Shown: positions 54,808-63,546 of the stretch, piece by piece
Layout: each line of letters begins with the position of its first letter
How positions within the stretch are numbered: position 1 is the stretch's first letter
Assembly (NCBI RefSeq): GCF_002812045.1
Contig: NZ_NPEG01000004.1
Location: forward strand, 62,001-126,000
DNA from: Leptospira haakeii
Lineage (GTDB): Bacteria; Spirochaetota; Leptospiria; Leptospirales; Leptospiraceae
Reading direction: 5' to 3'
DNA length: 64,000 bases
Notes under the pieces: model-generated
The model's database searches: none
What the model saw: only the letters and a program-made list of their open reading frames with translations
Told to the model about the DNA's origin: nothing
Program-made: the position numbers and the translations under genes

Positions 54808-56019
54808 TTGGATAGGACAGTCAAAGAAACAGAGGCTCTGACTAAAATCCTCCAAACATTGTTTGCGAGACTGCCTGTTTCTGTAGAAATTAAAGGTAGA
54901 TCTTATCCTGCAAAAATTGTAGGGATCAAAGACGGTCTATATCTTCTGGCTTCCCTTCCTGGAAAATCGGACGGAGAGAAGACTCGGATCCTATTTCTCA
55001 CTCATAATAATCATTTTTTCCACGGTGTTTTTACCGTAGTCCAAAGAAATGCCGGCAACGGTTTAGAATTACTTAGGATCCAAGCTGTAAAAGTCAGCGA
55101 GGCGAAACGTGCGCAAGGTAGGGTGGAACTGGAAGGCGGAGGTGGAGAGCCGATCATTCTCACCAATATAATCAACCAACTTCACTTAAGGCGTTCATTA
55201 GGTTTTATTGATAAGATAGTAGAGACTATCCTTCAGAAGCATGCAAAAAAAATGAAGGAAACCTATCCTGATTCTTTGATCTATTTTTCAGATAGAATGG
55301 ATAACAGGCTTAGGATCATGTACAATTTCGAACAATCCATTTTTGTAACCAATCGTTTGGAGAGAAGTTCCGGCGGAGCAGGACAAAATTTTGTTCCAAT
55401 CGAAGAATATCTAAAACTTCTAACATTGAACAAGATAGAGTCCAGGTTTGTTTCCGAAATTTCAGTTCTAATACGTTATAAAAATTATACTCCGCTTGGT
55501 TATGTACAGGTTCTTTCGGACAAACCTATGGATACGGAAGATTATAATAAGATCACATTATTTGCTGCCGCAATTTCCAGAGATGTGATCGCTTCCGGAT
55601 TTTTCCAGGAATCTAAGGAAAGATGTATGGCAGAAGACATTAGCAGAAGTGGACTTGGATTTTTCCATCCTCAATCCATTTTCTTTTCCAGAAGTTTTGC
55701 CGTGGGAGAAATATTACTCTGCGATGTACAATTGAACCAGGAATTAAGAGGAACTTATCGCGCGGTTATCCGAAATATCACAAACACCGATAAGATGTTC
55801 CGCATAGGTTTACAATTCTTTAATTTAAATTCTAAGGAAGAAGAAATGTTAAACCAATTCGTAGATTCCAGATTAGGGCCGGGAGAAGGTTCCCAAGCAC
55901 CGGAATCGACTGCCCAAGATTTGCCTTCTCCTTCGGAAGAGGAATCTGCTTCTGAAATGGAAACAGTTTCGGAAGAAGTGCCTGATATGGGTTTTGAAGG
56001 AGAAGAAGAGTCTGTCTAA
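54808..56019 (+). CDS. DUF1577-type protein with C-terminal PilZ-like domain
   Basis: The TTG start at 54808 is supported by AGGAGG 5 bp before it. The 403-residue protein matches the Leptospira-centred DUF1577 pattern in its N-terminal 280 residues. It ends in a PilZ-like barrel (about residues 270-365) with Asp-Ile-Ser-Arg-Ser-Gly-Leu and a final Ile-Gly-Leu-Gln-Phe strand, so c-di-GMP binding is plausible. The RxxxR half of the PilZ site is not obvious near the barrel. The tail is acidic. It overlaps the next gene by 26 bp. Confidence 0.7.
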   Translation: MDRTVKETEALTKILQTLFARLPVSVEIKGRSYPAKIVGIKDGLYLLASLPGKSDGEKTRILFLTHNNHFFHGVFTVVQRNAGNGLELLRIQAVKVSEAKRAQGRVELEGGGGEPIILTNIINQLHLRRSLGFIDKIVETILQKHAKKMKETYPDSLIYFSDRMDNRLRIMYNFEQSIFVTNRLERSSGGAGQNFVPIEEYLKLLTLNKIESRFVSEISVLIRYKNYTPLGYVQVLSDKPMDTEDYNKITLFAAAISRDVIASGFFQESKERCMAEDISRSGLGFFHPQSIFFSRSFAVGEILLCDVQLNQELRGTYRAVIRNITNTDKMFRIGLQFFNLNSKEEEMLNQFVDSRLGPGEGSQAPESTAQDLPSPSEEESASEMETVSEEVPDMGFEGEEESV

Positions 56020-56983
56020 TTCTTCTACACAGGAAGGCCTCAAAACAAAGATCGGGAAAGACGAGGCGGGCACTAGACTAGACGTATTTCTTGCTTCCAG
56101 ATTTACTTATCAATCCAGATCCAATTGGAGAAAAATATTAGAAGAAGGTAAAATACTTGTCCAAGGAAAAGTTGCAAAACCTTCTTATACAATCAAAGAG
56201 GGAGATGAGATACTTTATCTACCTGGAGAAAGTTTTGAACCTCCTGTCCAAACTAATTTCAAAATTTTATTCGAAGACTCTCGTTATATCGCTGTAGAAA
56301 AGCCGGGAGATATACCAATACATAGTGCAGGACGATATAGGAAGAATAATCTCACCGACCTATTAGAAGAAGATCCCCGTTTCGAAAAAATGTATACCAT
56401 TCACAGGTTGGATAGAGAGACTTCTGGAGTAGTTGTTTTTGGGAAAGATTCGGAAGCAGCCTCTAAATTAGCCGAGTTATTTTCTAAAAGGAAAATAAAC
56501 AAAACGTATATCTCCTATGTTTGGGGAAATTTTCCGAGTTCCGTTAGGGCGAAAGGATATTTGATATCGGACCCTTCTTCTTTGATCCGTAAAAAAAGAA
56601 AATTTGTCTACGAGGATTCGTTTCGAAAATTAGAAACTCAGGGAGAGGATCTGGAAACCTGCGAAACTAATTTTCGAAAAATTGGAGAAGGTACGTTTCA
56701 GGGGACGCCCTTCTCTAAAGTGTACTGTTTTCCGAAAACAGGAAGACTTCATCAAATCAGAGCCACATTATATTCTTTAGGATTTCCTTTACTCGGAGAT
56801 AAAATTTACGGTAAGGATGAAAGAGCATTTCTGGAATTTATAGAAGGAAAAGAGCCGGACCTGATTGCTAAACTTGGGATGAATAGACAGGCTTTACATG
56901 CCAGTTCTTTAAAGTTCATTCATCCGTTTACTGAGATGAAAACAAAGATACGATCTAATTTACCGGAGGATTTTCCGGAATGA
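55994..56983 (+). CDS. RluA-family pseudouridine synthase
   Basis: This 329-residue protein has an N-terminal S4 RNA-binding domain and a catalytic domain with the signature His-Arg-Leu-Asp-Arg-Glu-Thr-Ser-Gly, containing the catalytic Asp (near residue 139). It makes pseudouridine in rRNA or tRNA; whether it is RluC-, RluD- or RluA-like cannot be fixed. The predicted TTG start lies inside the previous gene, so a later start is possible. It overlaps the nhaC gene by 4 bp. Confidence 0.85.
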   Translation: MKEKKSLSNSSTQEGLKTKIGKDEAGTRLDVFLASRFTYQSRSNWRKILEEGKILVQGKVAKPSYTIKEGDEILYLPGESFEPPVQTNFKILFEDSRYIAVEKPGDIPIHSAGRYRKNNLTDLLEEDPRFEKMYTIHRLDRETSGVVVFGKDSEAASKLAELFSKRKINKTYISYVWGNFPSSVRAKGYLISDPSSLIRKKRKFVYEDSFRKLETQGEDLETCETNFRKIGEGTFQGTPFSKVYCFPKTGRLHQIRATLYSLGFPLLGDKIYGKDERAFLEFIEGKEPDLIAKLGMNRQALHASSLKFIHPFTEMKTKIRSNLPEDFPE

Positions 56984-58428
56984 ACGAAAAACCAGGATTT
57001 TGGATCTCCTTATTTCCTCTGGGATTTTTGATCCTCTCTTTAAGTACTGCAGGATATTTATTCGGAAGTGGTATTGCTGAGGGGCCTGCTCAAATTTTAT
57101 TATTTAGCGCTGGTGCAATCTCTGCGGGAATTTCCAGGCTTAGGGGAATTTCTTGGGAGAAGATAGAAGACACGGTTTTAGATTCTCTTCGAAATGTTTT
57201 ACAGCCAATACTCATTTTACTTTTAATAGGTGCATTGATCGGAATTTGGATCCGTTCCGGGATCGTTCCTGCACTCATAGTATGGGGGCTGGAATTATTA
57301 AAACCAGAGATATTTTTACCATCTGCTTTGATCTTATCCTCAGTAGTTTCTTTGGCCACTGGAAGTTCTTGGTCCACCGCGGGAACGATCGGTGTCGCAT
57401 TGATCGGAGTAGGGGCGGGACTCGGAAAACCATTGGGAATGGTAGCAGGGGCCGTAGTTTCAGGAGCTTACTTCGGAGACAAACTTTCTCCATTTTCGGA
57501 AACTACAAATCTTGCATCCTCCATCACTGGAGTTTCTCTTCTATCACATATACGTAATATGGCTCGGACAACTTTACCTGCATTCGGGATCTGTCTTTTG
57601 GCATTCGGATTTTTAGGTTGGGGTGGAAGCCAAGGTGAGACGGAAACTGCAACGGGACCTGTAATCTCCGCTTTAAAAGCGGAATTCCAAATTTCTTGGG
57701 TTCTACTTCTTCCACCACTTCTTACATTCTTTCTCATCTATTTTAGGGTATCTGCAATTCCTTCTATCTTTATCGGGATCTTGAGCGGTGGAGTCTGTTT
57801 TGTCCTGACTCAGTCCAATATATATACAAATTCTTTAAACTTCCAGGATGCTGCTTCTGCCGCTTTTAAAAATTTGGTCTCCGCGGCATCTGAGGGAACA
57901 AAGGTCAAGACCGGACATACAGTTGTAGATGGATTATTATCCAGAGGTGGAATGTCTTCTATGCTCTCCACAGTTTGGCTGATTATCTCTGCCATGTTCT
58001 ATGCTGGGATCATGGAAGGTGGTGGAATGACCCAAGTTTTAGCGGAGAAGGTTTTAAACTGGGCTAAGGCAAGAGGATCCTTATTCGCAGCTACAGTATT
58101 CACATGTATGGGGACCAATTTATTTTGCGCGGACCAATATCTTGCGATTGTGGTCCCAGGTAAAATGTTCAAAGAGGCCTATTATAGAAAAGGACTAGAC
58201 CCTAGAAATCTTTCCAGATGTTTGGAGGATTCCGGAACTATGACTTCCGCTTTAGTCCCTTGGAATTCCTGCGGTTCCTTTATGGCTACTGCATTGGGAG
58301 TTCCTACACTTGTATATCTTCCTTACGCATTCTTAAATTTACTTTCTCCTTTGTTTTCTTTAGTCACAGGATGGACGGGTTGGGGCCTGGCAGGAAAAGA
58401 TCCTGAATTTAAAAAAGAATTATCCTGA
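56980..58428 (+). CDS. nhaC: NhaC-family Na+/H+ antiporter
   Basis: This 482-residue protein has about eleven to twelve membrane segments and the NhaC repeat pattern, with Ala-Thr-Gly-Ser-Ser-Trp-Ser-Thr-Ala-Gly-Thr in the first half and Ser-Gly-Thr-Met-Thr-Ser-Ala-Leu-Val-Pro-Trp-Asn-Ser in the second. Such proteins exchange Na+ for H+, or sometimes malate or lactate. It starts in an ATGA overlap with the pseudouridine synthase gene. A hairpin with a T run follows at 58536-58557. Confidence 0.85.
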   Translation: MNEKPGFWISLFPLGFLILSLSTAGYLFGSGIAEGPAQILLFSAGAISAGISRLRGISWEKIEDTVLDSLRNVLQPILILLLIGALIGIWIRSGIVPALIVWGLELLKPEIFLPSALILSSVVSLATGSSWSTAGTIGVALIGVGAGLGKPLGMVAGAVVSGAYFGDKLSPFSETTNLASSITGVSLLSHIRNMARTTLPAFGICLLAFGFLGWGGSQGETETATGPVISALKAEFQISWVLLLPPLLTFFLIYFRVSAIPSIFIGILSGGVCFVLTQSNIYTNSLNFQDAASAAFKNLVSAASEGTKVKTGHTVVDGLLSRGGMSSMLSTVWLIISAMFYAGIMEGGGMTQVLAEKVLNWAKARGSLFAATVFTCMGTNLFCADQYLAIVVPGKMFKEAYYRKGLDPRNLSRCLEDSGTMTSALVPWNSCGSFMATALGVPTLVYLPYAFLNLLSPLFSLVTGWTGWGLAGKDPEFKKELS

Positions 58429-58535
58429 ACACTTTTTGGCTTTTAATAAGAAGAAGCTTTCTATAACATCTGCTCGATTATAATTCTTAGAAAAATGCTT
58501 GTGTCGTTGTAGTGATATGCGAAAATACTGAAAAA

Positions 58536-58587
58536 GTGAGCAAAAGCTCACATTTTTAAAAGGCATGTCTCGGGTGAAATTCCGAGA
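58536..58587 (+). terminator. Terminator-like hairpin and second hairpin before the copper cluster
   Basis: GTGAGC-AAAA-GCTCAC (58536-58551) followed by ATTTTT is a likely terminator for nhaC. A second hairpin, TCTCGG/CCGAGA (58568-58587), comes 16 bp later and precedes the ribosome site of the copper-cluster gene. The second may only be leader structure. Confidence 0.55.
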
Positions 58588-58615
58588 TACTTCGAATATG
58601 AGGAGAGGAGTTCCG

Positions 58616-60622
58616 ATGCCTAAATTCCATTTAAAAGAAAGGTATATTCCCTTTATAGGACTATTGGTCCTGGGAATTTTGATGGGAGCCTTCGCTTCTT
58701 CTTGCAGTGGCAAAGAGGGAGAGACAACAGAAGGTTTTGCCCATGTGGTAATGGTGGATAATGCATTTTCTCCCCCTATGCAAAAGATTCCAATCGGCGG
58801 TCAGATCGAATTTATAAATTCTGGGGCTAATCCTCATAATGCGATTGCAGTGGATAAGTCTTGGTCTACCGAAAAAAGTTTCGGTAATATCGTGATGCCA
58901 AGAGGCGCCAAGGTAAAGATCAGTTATCCTAAGGAAGGAGTATTTCCTTATTACTGCAGTTTCCACGCTTCTCCTGACGGAAAAAGTGGAATGGTTGCGG
59001 ATATAGTAGTAGGAAATGCCGCTTATAACCCAGCTGCAAGAGCTGGTAAGGACTGGAAGGTCGCTGAAAAATTTTCAGGAACGACTCGTAAGGTTCCACA
59101 AATGTATCCTACTATCCAAAACGCAGTGGACGCTGCCTCTCCTGGAGATCTGATCCTAATAGACGAAGGTGTATATTACGAAGAAGTAGTAGTTACTACT
59201 CCTTCTCTTACCTTAAGAGGAACAGATCGAAACAAAGTAATCTTAGACGGTCAGTTCCAAAGAGCGAACGGTGTGATCGTGGTGGGAGCAAATGGCGTTG
59301 CAGTGGAAAATATGACTGCAAGGAACGCAACCTTAAACGGATTCTTTTGGACAGGTGTAAAAGGATATAGAGGTTCTTATCTAACCGCTTATAATAACGG
59401 TGACTACGGAATTTATGCTTTCGATTCAGTGAACGGAGTATTAGAACATTCTTATGCTTCTGGATCTCCTGATGCTGGGATTTATGTAGGCCAATGTTAT
59501 CCTTGTAAAGCGATCCTCTATGATGTGATCTCCGAGAATAGCGCCTTGGGTTATTCCGGAACGAACGCTGGTGGAGAATTATATATCATCAGTTCAATCT
59601 GGAGAAATAATATCGTTGGTTTAGGACCAAATTCCTTGGATAGGGAACTTCTTCCTCCGGAGAGGGAGACTTATATTATTGGGAATTTAATCTATGATAA
59701 TAATAACCTGACCGCTCCAATCAAACCTCTGGAATATCCTACTTACGGAACAGGGATCTTGATCGCAGGTGGTTTGCATAATGTGATCAAAAATAACGTT
59801 GTGATCGGACATGATAATCACGGGATTGCAATCTTCCCGAATCTGGATGAGAATTTTTGGTTTTCCCATAGAAATATTGTGGAAGGAAACATTGTACATT
59901 CTTCCGGTTTTGGAGACTTGACTCTTGCCGGACCGATCAGTATTGGAAACTGTTTCTCAAATAATAAATTCCAAACCTCTGTTCCTCCTTTATTAGAAAA
60001 AACGAATTCTTGCGGTTCAGGGATCAGAATCCCAATGGGCGGAGAAATTTTCACTGCATATAATGCACTTTCATTGATGGTGGATGCGACTCACGGAATT
60101 TATCCGAGCGGAGATTGGAAGAACCAACCTGTACCTGCTCCTCAAACAAATATTCCTGGTGGAGTTTCGGCTCCGATCAAACCTGCTATTCATCCTTTCG
60201 AAGATTTCGGTTTGGATTTGGATAAGGTAAAACTTCCGGAAGAAGCAGCTAAGATCCTCGCAGAAAGAAAACCTAAGTTCGGAGACGTTCTGGGTGGATT
60301 CTCTGTGCCTAAACCTTTGGATTTCCAAATAGTGATTTTCCGCTGGTTTGGATATTTGCTTCCACTTCTTCTTTACGTATGTTTAGTCAGCTTAAGTGTT
60401 TATGATCTGGTTTCTAAATCGGAAATTAGCCCTGGCAAATACGTATGGTTGGCATTCGTTTCCTTAGTGCCTTATATTGGAGGAGGAGCTTATCTTCTTT
60501 CAGGCAAATCTTCTTATCCAAAATACTTGAGGTTCACTCTTGTGTTTGCCGGATTTGGAGCTTCTCTGGCCTTCATTCTCTACCTTGGATTCACCATTGT
60601 GGGGAACGTGGGAGCGGGTTGA
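58616..60622 (+). CDS. Cupredoxin / beta-helix / PLDc_N-like membrane lipoprotein
   Basis: The ATG at 58616, with an upstream GAGGAGAGGAG, gives a 668-residue protein. A lipobox (Ala-Ser-Ser-Cys) follows the signal. Residues about 40-130 form a cupredoxin with His74, Cys114, His117 and Met126 as type 1 copper ligands. About 160-470 is a right-handed parallel beta-helix like NosD/CASH proteins. The last 100 residues have three membrane helices similar to the next gene's product. It probably holds copper at the outer face of the inner membrane and may pass it on. It heads a four-gene unit. Confidence 0.8.
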   Translation: MPKFHLKERYIPFIGLLVLGILMGAFASSCSGKEGETTEGFAHVVMVDNAFSPPMQKIPIGGQIEFINSGANPHNAIAVDKSWSTEKSFGNIVMPRGAKVKISYPKEGVFPYYCSFHASPDGKSGMVADIVVGNAAYNPAARAGKDWKVAEKFSGTTRKVPQMYPTIQNAVDAASPGDLILIDEGVYYEEVVVTTPSLTLRGTDRNKVILDGQFQRANGVIVVGANGVAVENMTARNATLNGFFWTGVKGYRGSYLTAYNNGDYGIYAFDSVNGVLEHSYASGSPDAGIYVGQCYPCKAILYDVISENSALGYSGTNAGGELYIISSIWRNNIVGLGPNSLDRELLPPERETYIIGNLIYDNNNLTAPIKPLEYPTYGTGILIAGGLHNVIKNNVVIGHDNHGIAIFPNLDENFWFSHRNIVEGNIVHSSGFGDLTLAGPISIGNCFSNNKFQTSVPPLLEKTNSCGSGIRIPMGGEIFTAYNALSLMVDATHGIYPSGDWKNQPVPAPQTNIPGGVSAPIKPAIHPFEDFGLDLDKVKLPEEAAKILAERKPKFGDVLGGFSVPKPLDFQIVIFRWFGYLLPLLLYVCLVSLSVYDLVSKSEISPGKYVWLAFVSLVPYIGGGAYLLSGKSSYPKYLRFTLVFAGFGASLAFILYLGFTIVGNVGAG

Positions 60623-60672
60623 TCTCAGGAAATTGATACATTAAATTTTTAGAATATATTAAGGAGTTATTT

Positions 60673-60987
60673 ATGGAAACTGCTCAATTTTACGATCCCG
60701 GATTTTTTACCTTACTTTTCAATTTTTACGGATACTATATTTTCTACATTTTATTCGCTCTCTGGGCTCCTTTAGCCCTGATCGACTTGTCTAAAAGAGA
60801 CGATGTAGATCCTAAAAAAGGAAGTTTATGGACTGCGGCGATCATTCTTGTCCCTCTATTTGGGGCAGGAGCCTATCATATAATAGGCGGTTCTAAGATC
60901 CCATCTTGGGCAAAGAACAGTCTTGTGTATGGAGGGATCGGCCTTTTGGTTTTGACACTTCTGATCTCTACGATCGCAAGATTTTAA
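60673..60987 (+). CDS. PLDc_N-type small membrane protein
   Basis: This 104-residue protein has three membrane helices and closely resembles the C-terminus of the preceding protein, including Asp-Leu, a basic Asp-Pro-Lys-Lys stretch, Leu-Val-Pro and Gly-Ala-Tyr. The pattern is that of the phospholipase D N-terminal membrane segment family. The ribosome site AAGGAG is strong. It may partner with the preceding protein; its function is unknown. Confidence 0.75.
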   Translation: METAQFYDPGFFTLLFNFYGYYIFYILFALWAPLALIDLSKRDDVDPKKGSLWTAAIILVPLFGAGAYHIIGGSKIPSWAKNSLVYGGIGLLVLTLLISTIARF

Positions 60988-61003
60988 TAAACGGAAAGGT
61001 AAT

Positions 61004-62038
61004 ATGAATCGGAAGGATTTCCTTCGTTGGTTAGGAATAGGCGGTGCCGGACTCGCAGCGGGTACCGGGATCGCCGGAATTACCTCGGGTAAAAAAGAAG
61101 ATCCACTTTGTAGGACAGGATCTTCTGTTCCTGGGCAGATTTCTTCTACTCCGAATCCTTCTATCCGACTGCCTGGATCTATAGGTGGGAATTCCTACGG
61201 AAGTATGATCCATCCTCCGATGTTCGCGGATGCCGCGTTCTTATCTAGGATGGAATTGAATACTTCTATTCCCCAGGCTCCTTCCGGCGCCAAGTTCCGT
61301 TCCGAAGTTAATATTATAGAAATGCCATTGACTGTGGCTCATAACACAGTTGTGGATGCCTGGACCTTTGATGGCGTTGTTCCTGGAAAAGTAATACGTG
61401 CAAGACTTGGTCAGGAGATGGAACTTCTTTTTAGGAACCATTCCAATCATCCTCACTCGGTTCATTTTCATGGAACTCATGATCCTCAGCAGGATGGTTG
61501 GGAACCAATTGCTCCAGGTGCAGAAAGAATATATAAGATCACTGCAGGCCCAATCGGTTTTCATCCTTACCATTGTCATGTTCCTCCTTTGGCGAGTCAT
61601 ATGTCCAAAGGTTTGTATGGTGGATTCATAGTAGATCCTCCTGGCGGAAGACCTCCTGCATTAGAATTTATGTTGATACTTGCTGGTTGGGATCTGAATG
61701 AAACCGGTCGTAACGATATTTATGCCTGGAACGGTATCGCAGGATATTATGATCGTTTCCCGATCAAAGTTCCTGTCGGTAAAAAAGTAAGATTGTATAT
61801 AGCAAATATGACTGAACATGATCCTGTTGCTTCTTTCCATCTTCATTCCCAAACATTCGATGTGTATAGGACCGGGACCAAACTTGTACCTGATGAACAT
61901 ACGGATGTGATCACTCTGGGCCAAACGGAAAGAGCAATTGTAGAATTTACTCTTACTAAAAGGGGAAGGTATATGTTCCATCCTCACCAGACCCATATGG
62001 CTGACAGAGGGGCAATGGGTTGGATCGTAGCAGTATGA
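61004..62038 (+). CDS. Two-domain multicopper oxidase, T1 copper in domain 1
   Basis: This 344-residue protein has a signal with Gly-rich hydrophobic core but no twin arginine. Domain 1 has His-Phe-His (154, 156) and His-Cys-His (190-192) with Cys191 and His199 for type 1 copper, and Leu instead of axial Met. Domain 2 has His-Leu-His (279, 281) and His-Pro-His (326-328), so its T1 Cys is replaced by Pro. This is a type C two-domain oxidase pattern, and a laccase- or cuprous-oxidase-like activity is expected. It overlaps the SCO gene in ATGA form. Confidence 0.85.
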   Translation: MNRKDFLRWLGIGGAGLAAGTGIAGITSGKKEDPLCRTGSSVPGQISSTPNPSIRLPGSIGGNSYGSMIHPPMFADAAFLSRMELNTSIPQAPSGAKFRSEVNIIEMPLTVAHNTVVDAWTFDGVVPGKVIRARLGQEMELLFRNHSNHPHSVHFHGTHDPQQDGWEPIAPGAERIYKITAGPIGFHPYHCHVPPLASHMSKGLYGGFIVDPPGGRPPALEFMLILAGWDLNETGRNDIYAWNGIAGYYDRFPIKVPVGKKVRLYIANMTEHDPVASFHLHSQTFDVYRTGTKLVPDEHTDVITLGQTERAIVEFTLTKRGRYMFHPHQTHMADRGAMGWIVAV

Positions 62039-62643
62039 ATTTTTTAAAATCGAATTATAAAAATATAATCTATTCTCTATTGATTCTTGGAGTCGGTTTC
62101 GGCGTCGGGTATTATATGAAGAAGAAACCTTCTTCAAGATTTGCATCCGAGGCTCCAGTAGCGGAATGGAAAACTTCTATCTTAAAAGATACGGATGGGA
62201 AGTTTGTTCGCCCGGCAGAATTACCTGGGAATTTGTTCGTAGTTTATTTTGGATTTTCCCATTGTCCTGATATGTGCCCGATGGCATTGAATGACATAGA
62301 GAACGCATTCATTTCTTTAAAAGATGATTCCAAAGATATTACTCCTGTGTTTATCACAATCGATCCAGAAAGAGATACTCCGGAAGTATTAAGAAAATAT
62401 ATTTCTCATTTTCCTGGAAAAGAACTCGTGGCCTTAACTGGTGGAAAAGATCAGATTGGAGAGTTACAGAAAGGATTCGGAGTATTCTCCCAAAAGACCC
62501 AAATTCCTCAAGGAAATGGAGAATATGGAATGGATCATACTCTCTTTATATATCTGGTTGATAGAACCGGAAATGTACTAAGAGCTTACCCTACTGGAAT
62601 CAAGGGAGAAGAACTTGCGAAAGAGATCAGGGAATTATTGTAA
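62035..62643 (+). CDS. SCO1/SenC-type copper chaperone
   Basis: The ATG at 62035 overlaps the oxidase stop and is preferred to a TTG at 62020. The protein has about 202 residues with an N-terminal membrane anchor and a thioredoxin-like domain. Cys-Pro-Asp-Met-Cys-Pro and a later Asp-His-Thr-Leu-Phe give the copper-binding Cys-x3-Cys and His ligands. SCO proteins insert copper in cytochrome oxidase or other periplasmic copper sites. Here it is likely to serve the cluster's cupredoxin or oxidase. Confidence 0.88.
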   Translation: MNFLKSNYKNIIYSLLILGVGFGVGYYMKKKPSSRFASEAPVAEWKTSILKDTDGKFVRPAELPGNLFVVYFGFSHCPDMCPMALNDIENAFISLKDDSKDITPVFITIDPERDTPEVLRKYISHFPGKELVALTGGKDQIGELQKGFGVFSQKTQIPQGNGEYGMDHTLFIYLVDRTGNVLRAYPTGIKGEELAKEIRELL

Positions 62644-62710
62644 ATTTTATTCAGGTTTGTTAATAAACTAGCAAAATATAATCCCCTGTTATCTTATCTT
62701 CTCAAAACCT

Positions 62711-63052
62711 TCATTCTTTATCATAAAAAGCGAATACTACAGCAAGTATTACCAGAAAAAAACTGACCGCGTGGTTCCATTTCATTTTTTCTTTTAATAC
62801 AAGGATCGCAAATCCTACGAATACGGTGATCGTGATCACTTCTTGTAAAATTTTGAGCTGGAAACCACTTAATCCATCTTCTGCATATCCAATCCGATTT
62901 GCCGGAACCATCAGGCAATACTCAAAAAATGCTATTCCCCAAGAGATCAGGATTGTTTTCCAAATGGGGAAGTCCTTGAAGAACTTCAGATGACCGTACC
63001 AAGCAAAGGTCATGAATAAATTGGAAAGAGTGAGTAATAGAAAAGTCCTCAT
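62711..63052 (-). CDS. DUF486 / DMT-type small membrane protein
   Basis: The ATG at 63052 gives 113 residues and four membrane helices, the size of DUF486 proteins, which are single-repeat relatives of the DMT transporters. The Ala-Trp-Tyr-Gly-His-Leu-Lys segment (helix 1) is typical. Such small proteins may act as dimers; the substrate is unknown. It follows the Hsp20 terminator on the same strand. Confidence 0.75.
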   Translation of the reverse strand: MRTFLLLTLSNLFMTFAWYGHLKFFKDFPIWKTILISWGIAFFEYCLMVPANRIGYAEDGLSGFQLKILQEVITITVFVGFAILVLKEKMKWNHAVSFFLVILAVVFAFYDKE

Positions 63053-63092
63053 AAATCCAGGAAAACCGAATGGAAGAATGGAGGCAAAAAAA

Positions 63093-63113
63093 AACCGGGC
63101 TGAAAACCCGGTT
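63093..63113 (-). terminator. Terminator of the hsp20 pair
   Basis: AACCGGG and CCCGGTT form a 7-bp stem, followed on the - strand by a long T run (63084-63092). It lies 27 bp beyond the stop of the second hsp20 gene. Confidence 0.85.
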
Positions 63114-63140
63114 ATCAAGTAAGGATTTGCTGAAAAACAA

Positions 63141-63536
63141 TTAGTTAGTTTTGACCTCTATCTTTTTACTCAAAGGTTTCTTTCTAGGGAGTTTGAGTTG
63201 TAAAACCCCGTTTTTGAGAACTGCGGAAATTTTATCTTCTTCCACAGGTTCTGATACAAGGAAGGTCCTTTTATAATCTCCAGTTCCATATTCCGAATAT
63301 CTTAAACTTCCTTTTGGTTCAGAAATATTAGTCTTCGCAGAGATCCTGAGTTCATCTTTCTCCAGAGAAATTTCAAGATCGGATTCTTTTACTCCAGGAA
63401 GATCTAAGACAAGAAGATGTTCTTCTTCATTTGAATAAAGATCGGTAGCAGGAGTGTAGGTCGATTTAGGCCTCTGAGCCTTCTCTTGTTCTGCTGCTAC
63501 TTTTTCTTCTGTTTTTAGTAATTCTGATACGCTCAT
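63141..63536 (-). CDS. Small heat-shock protein Hsp20 (second of pair)
   Basis: This 131-residue alpha-crystallin protein has Leu-Asp-Leu-Pro-Gly-Val in the domain and Gly-Val-Leu-Gln-Leu-Lys-Leu-Pro near the end; a C-terminal Ile-x-Val motif is present (Ile-Glu-Val). It binds unfolding proteins without ATP. It starts 10 bp after the first hsp20 gene, and the two are probably one operon under CIRCE control. Confidence 0.9.
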   Translation of the reverse strand: MSVSELLKTEEKVAAEQEKAQRPKSTYTPATDLYSNEEEHLLVLDLPGVKESDLEISLEKDELRISAKTNISEPKGSLRYSEYGTGDYKRTFLVSEPVEEDKISAVLKNGVLQLKLPRKKPLSKKIEVKTN

Positions 63537-63546
63537 TTTTTTCTCC

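Noticed and set aside
61004..62038. Copper nitrite reductase (NirK)
   Set aside because: Domain 1 has His-Cys-His and Leu in place of the axial Met, and domain 2 has HxH and HPH motifs, as in two-domain laccase-like oxidases rather than NirK.
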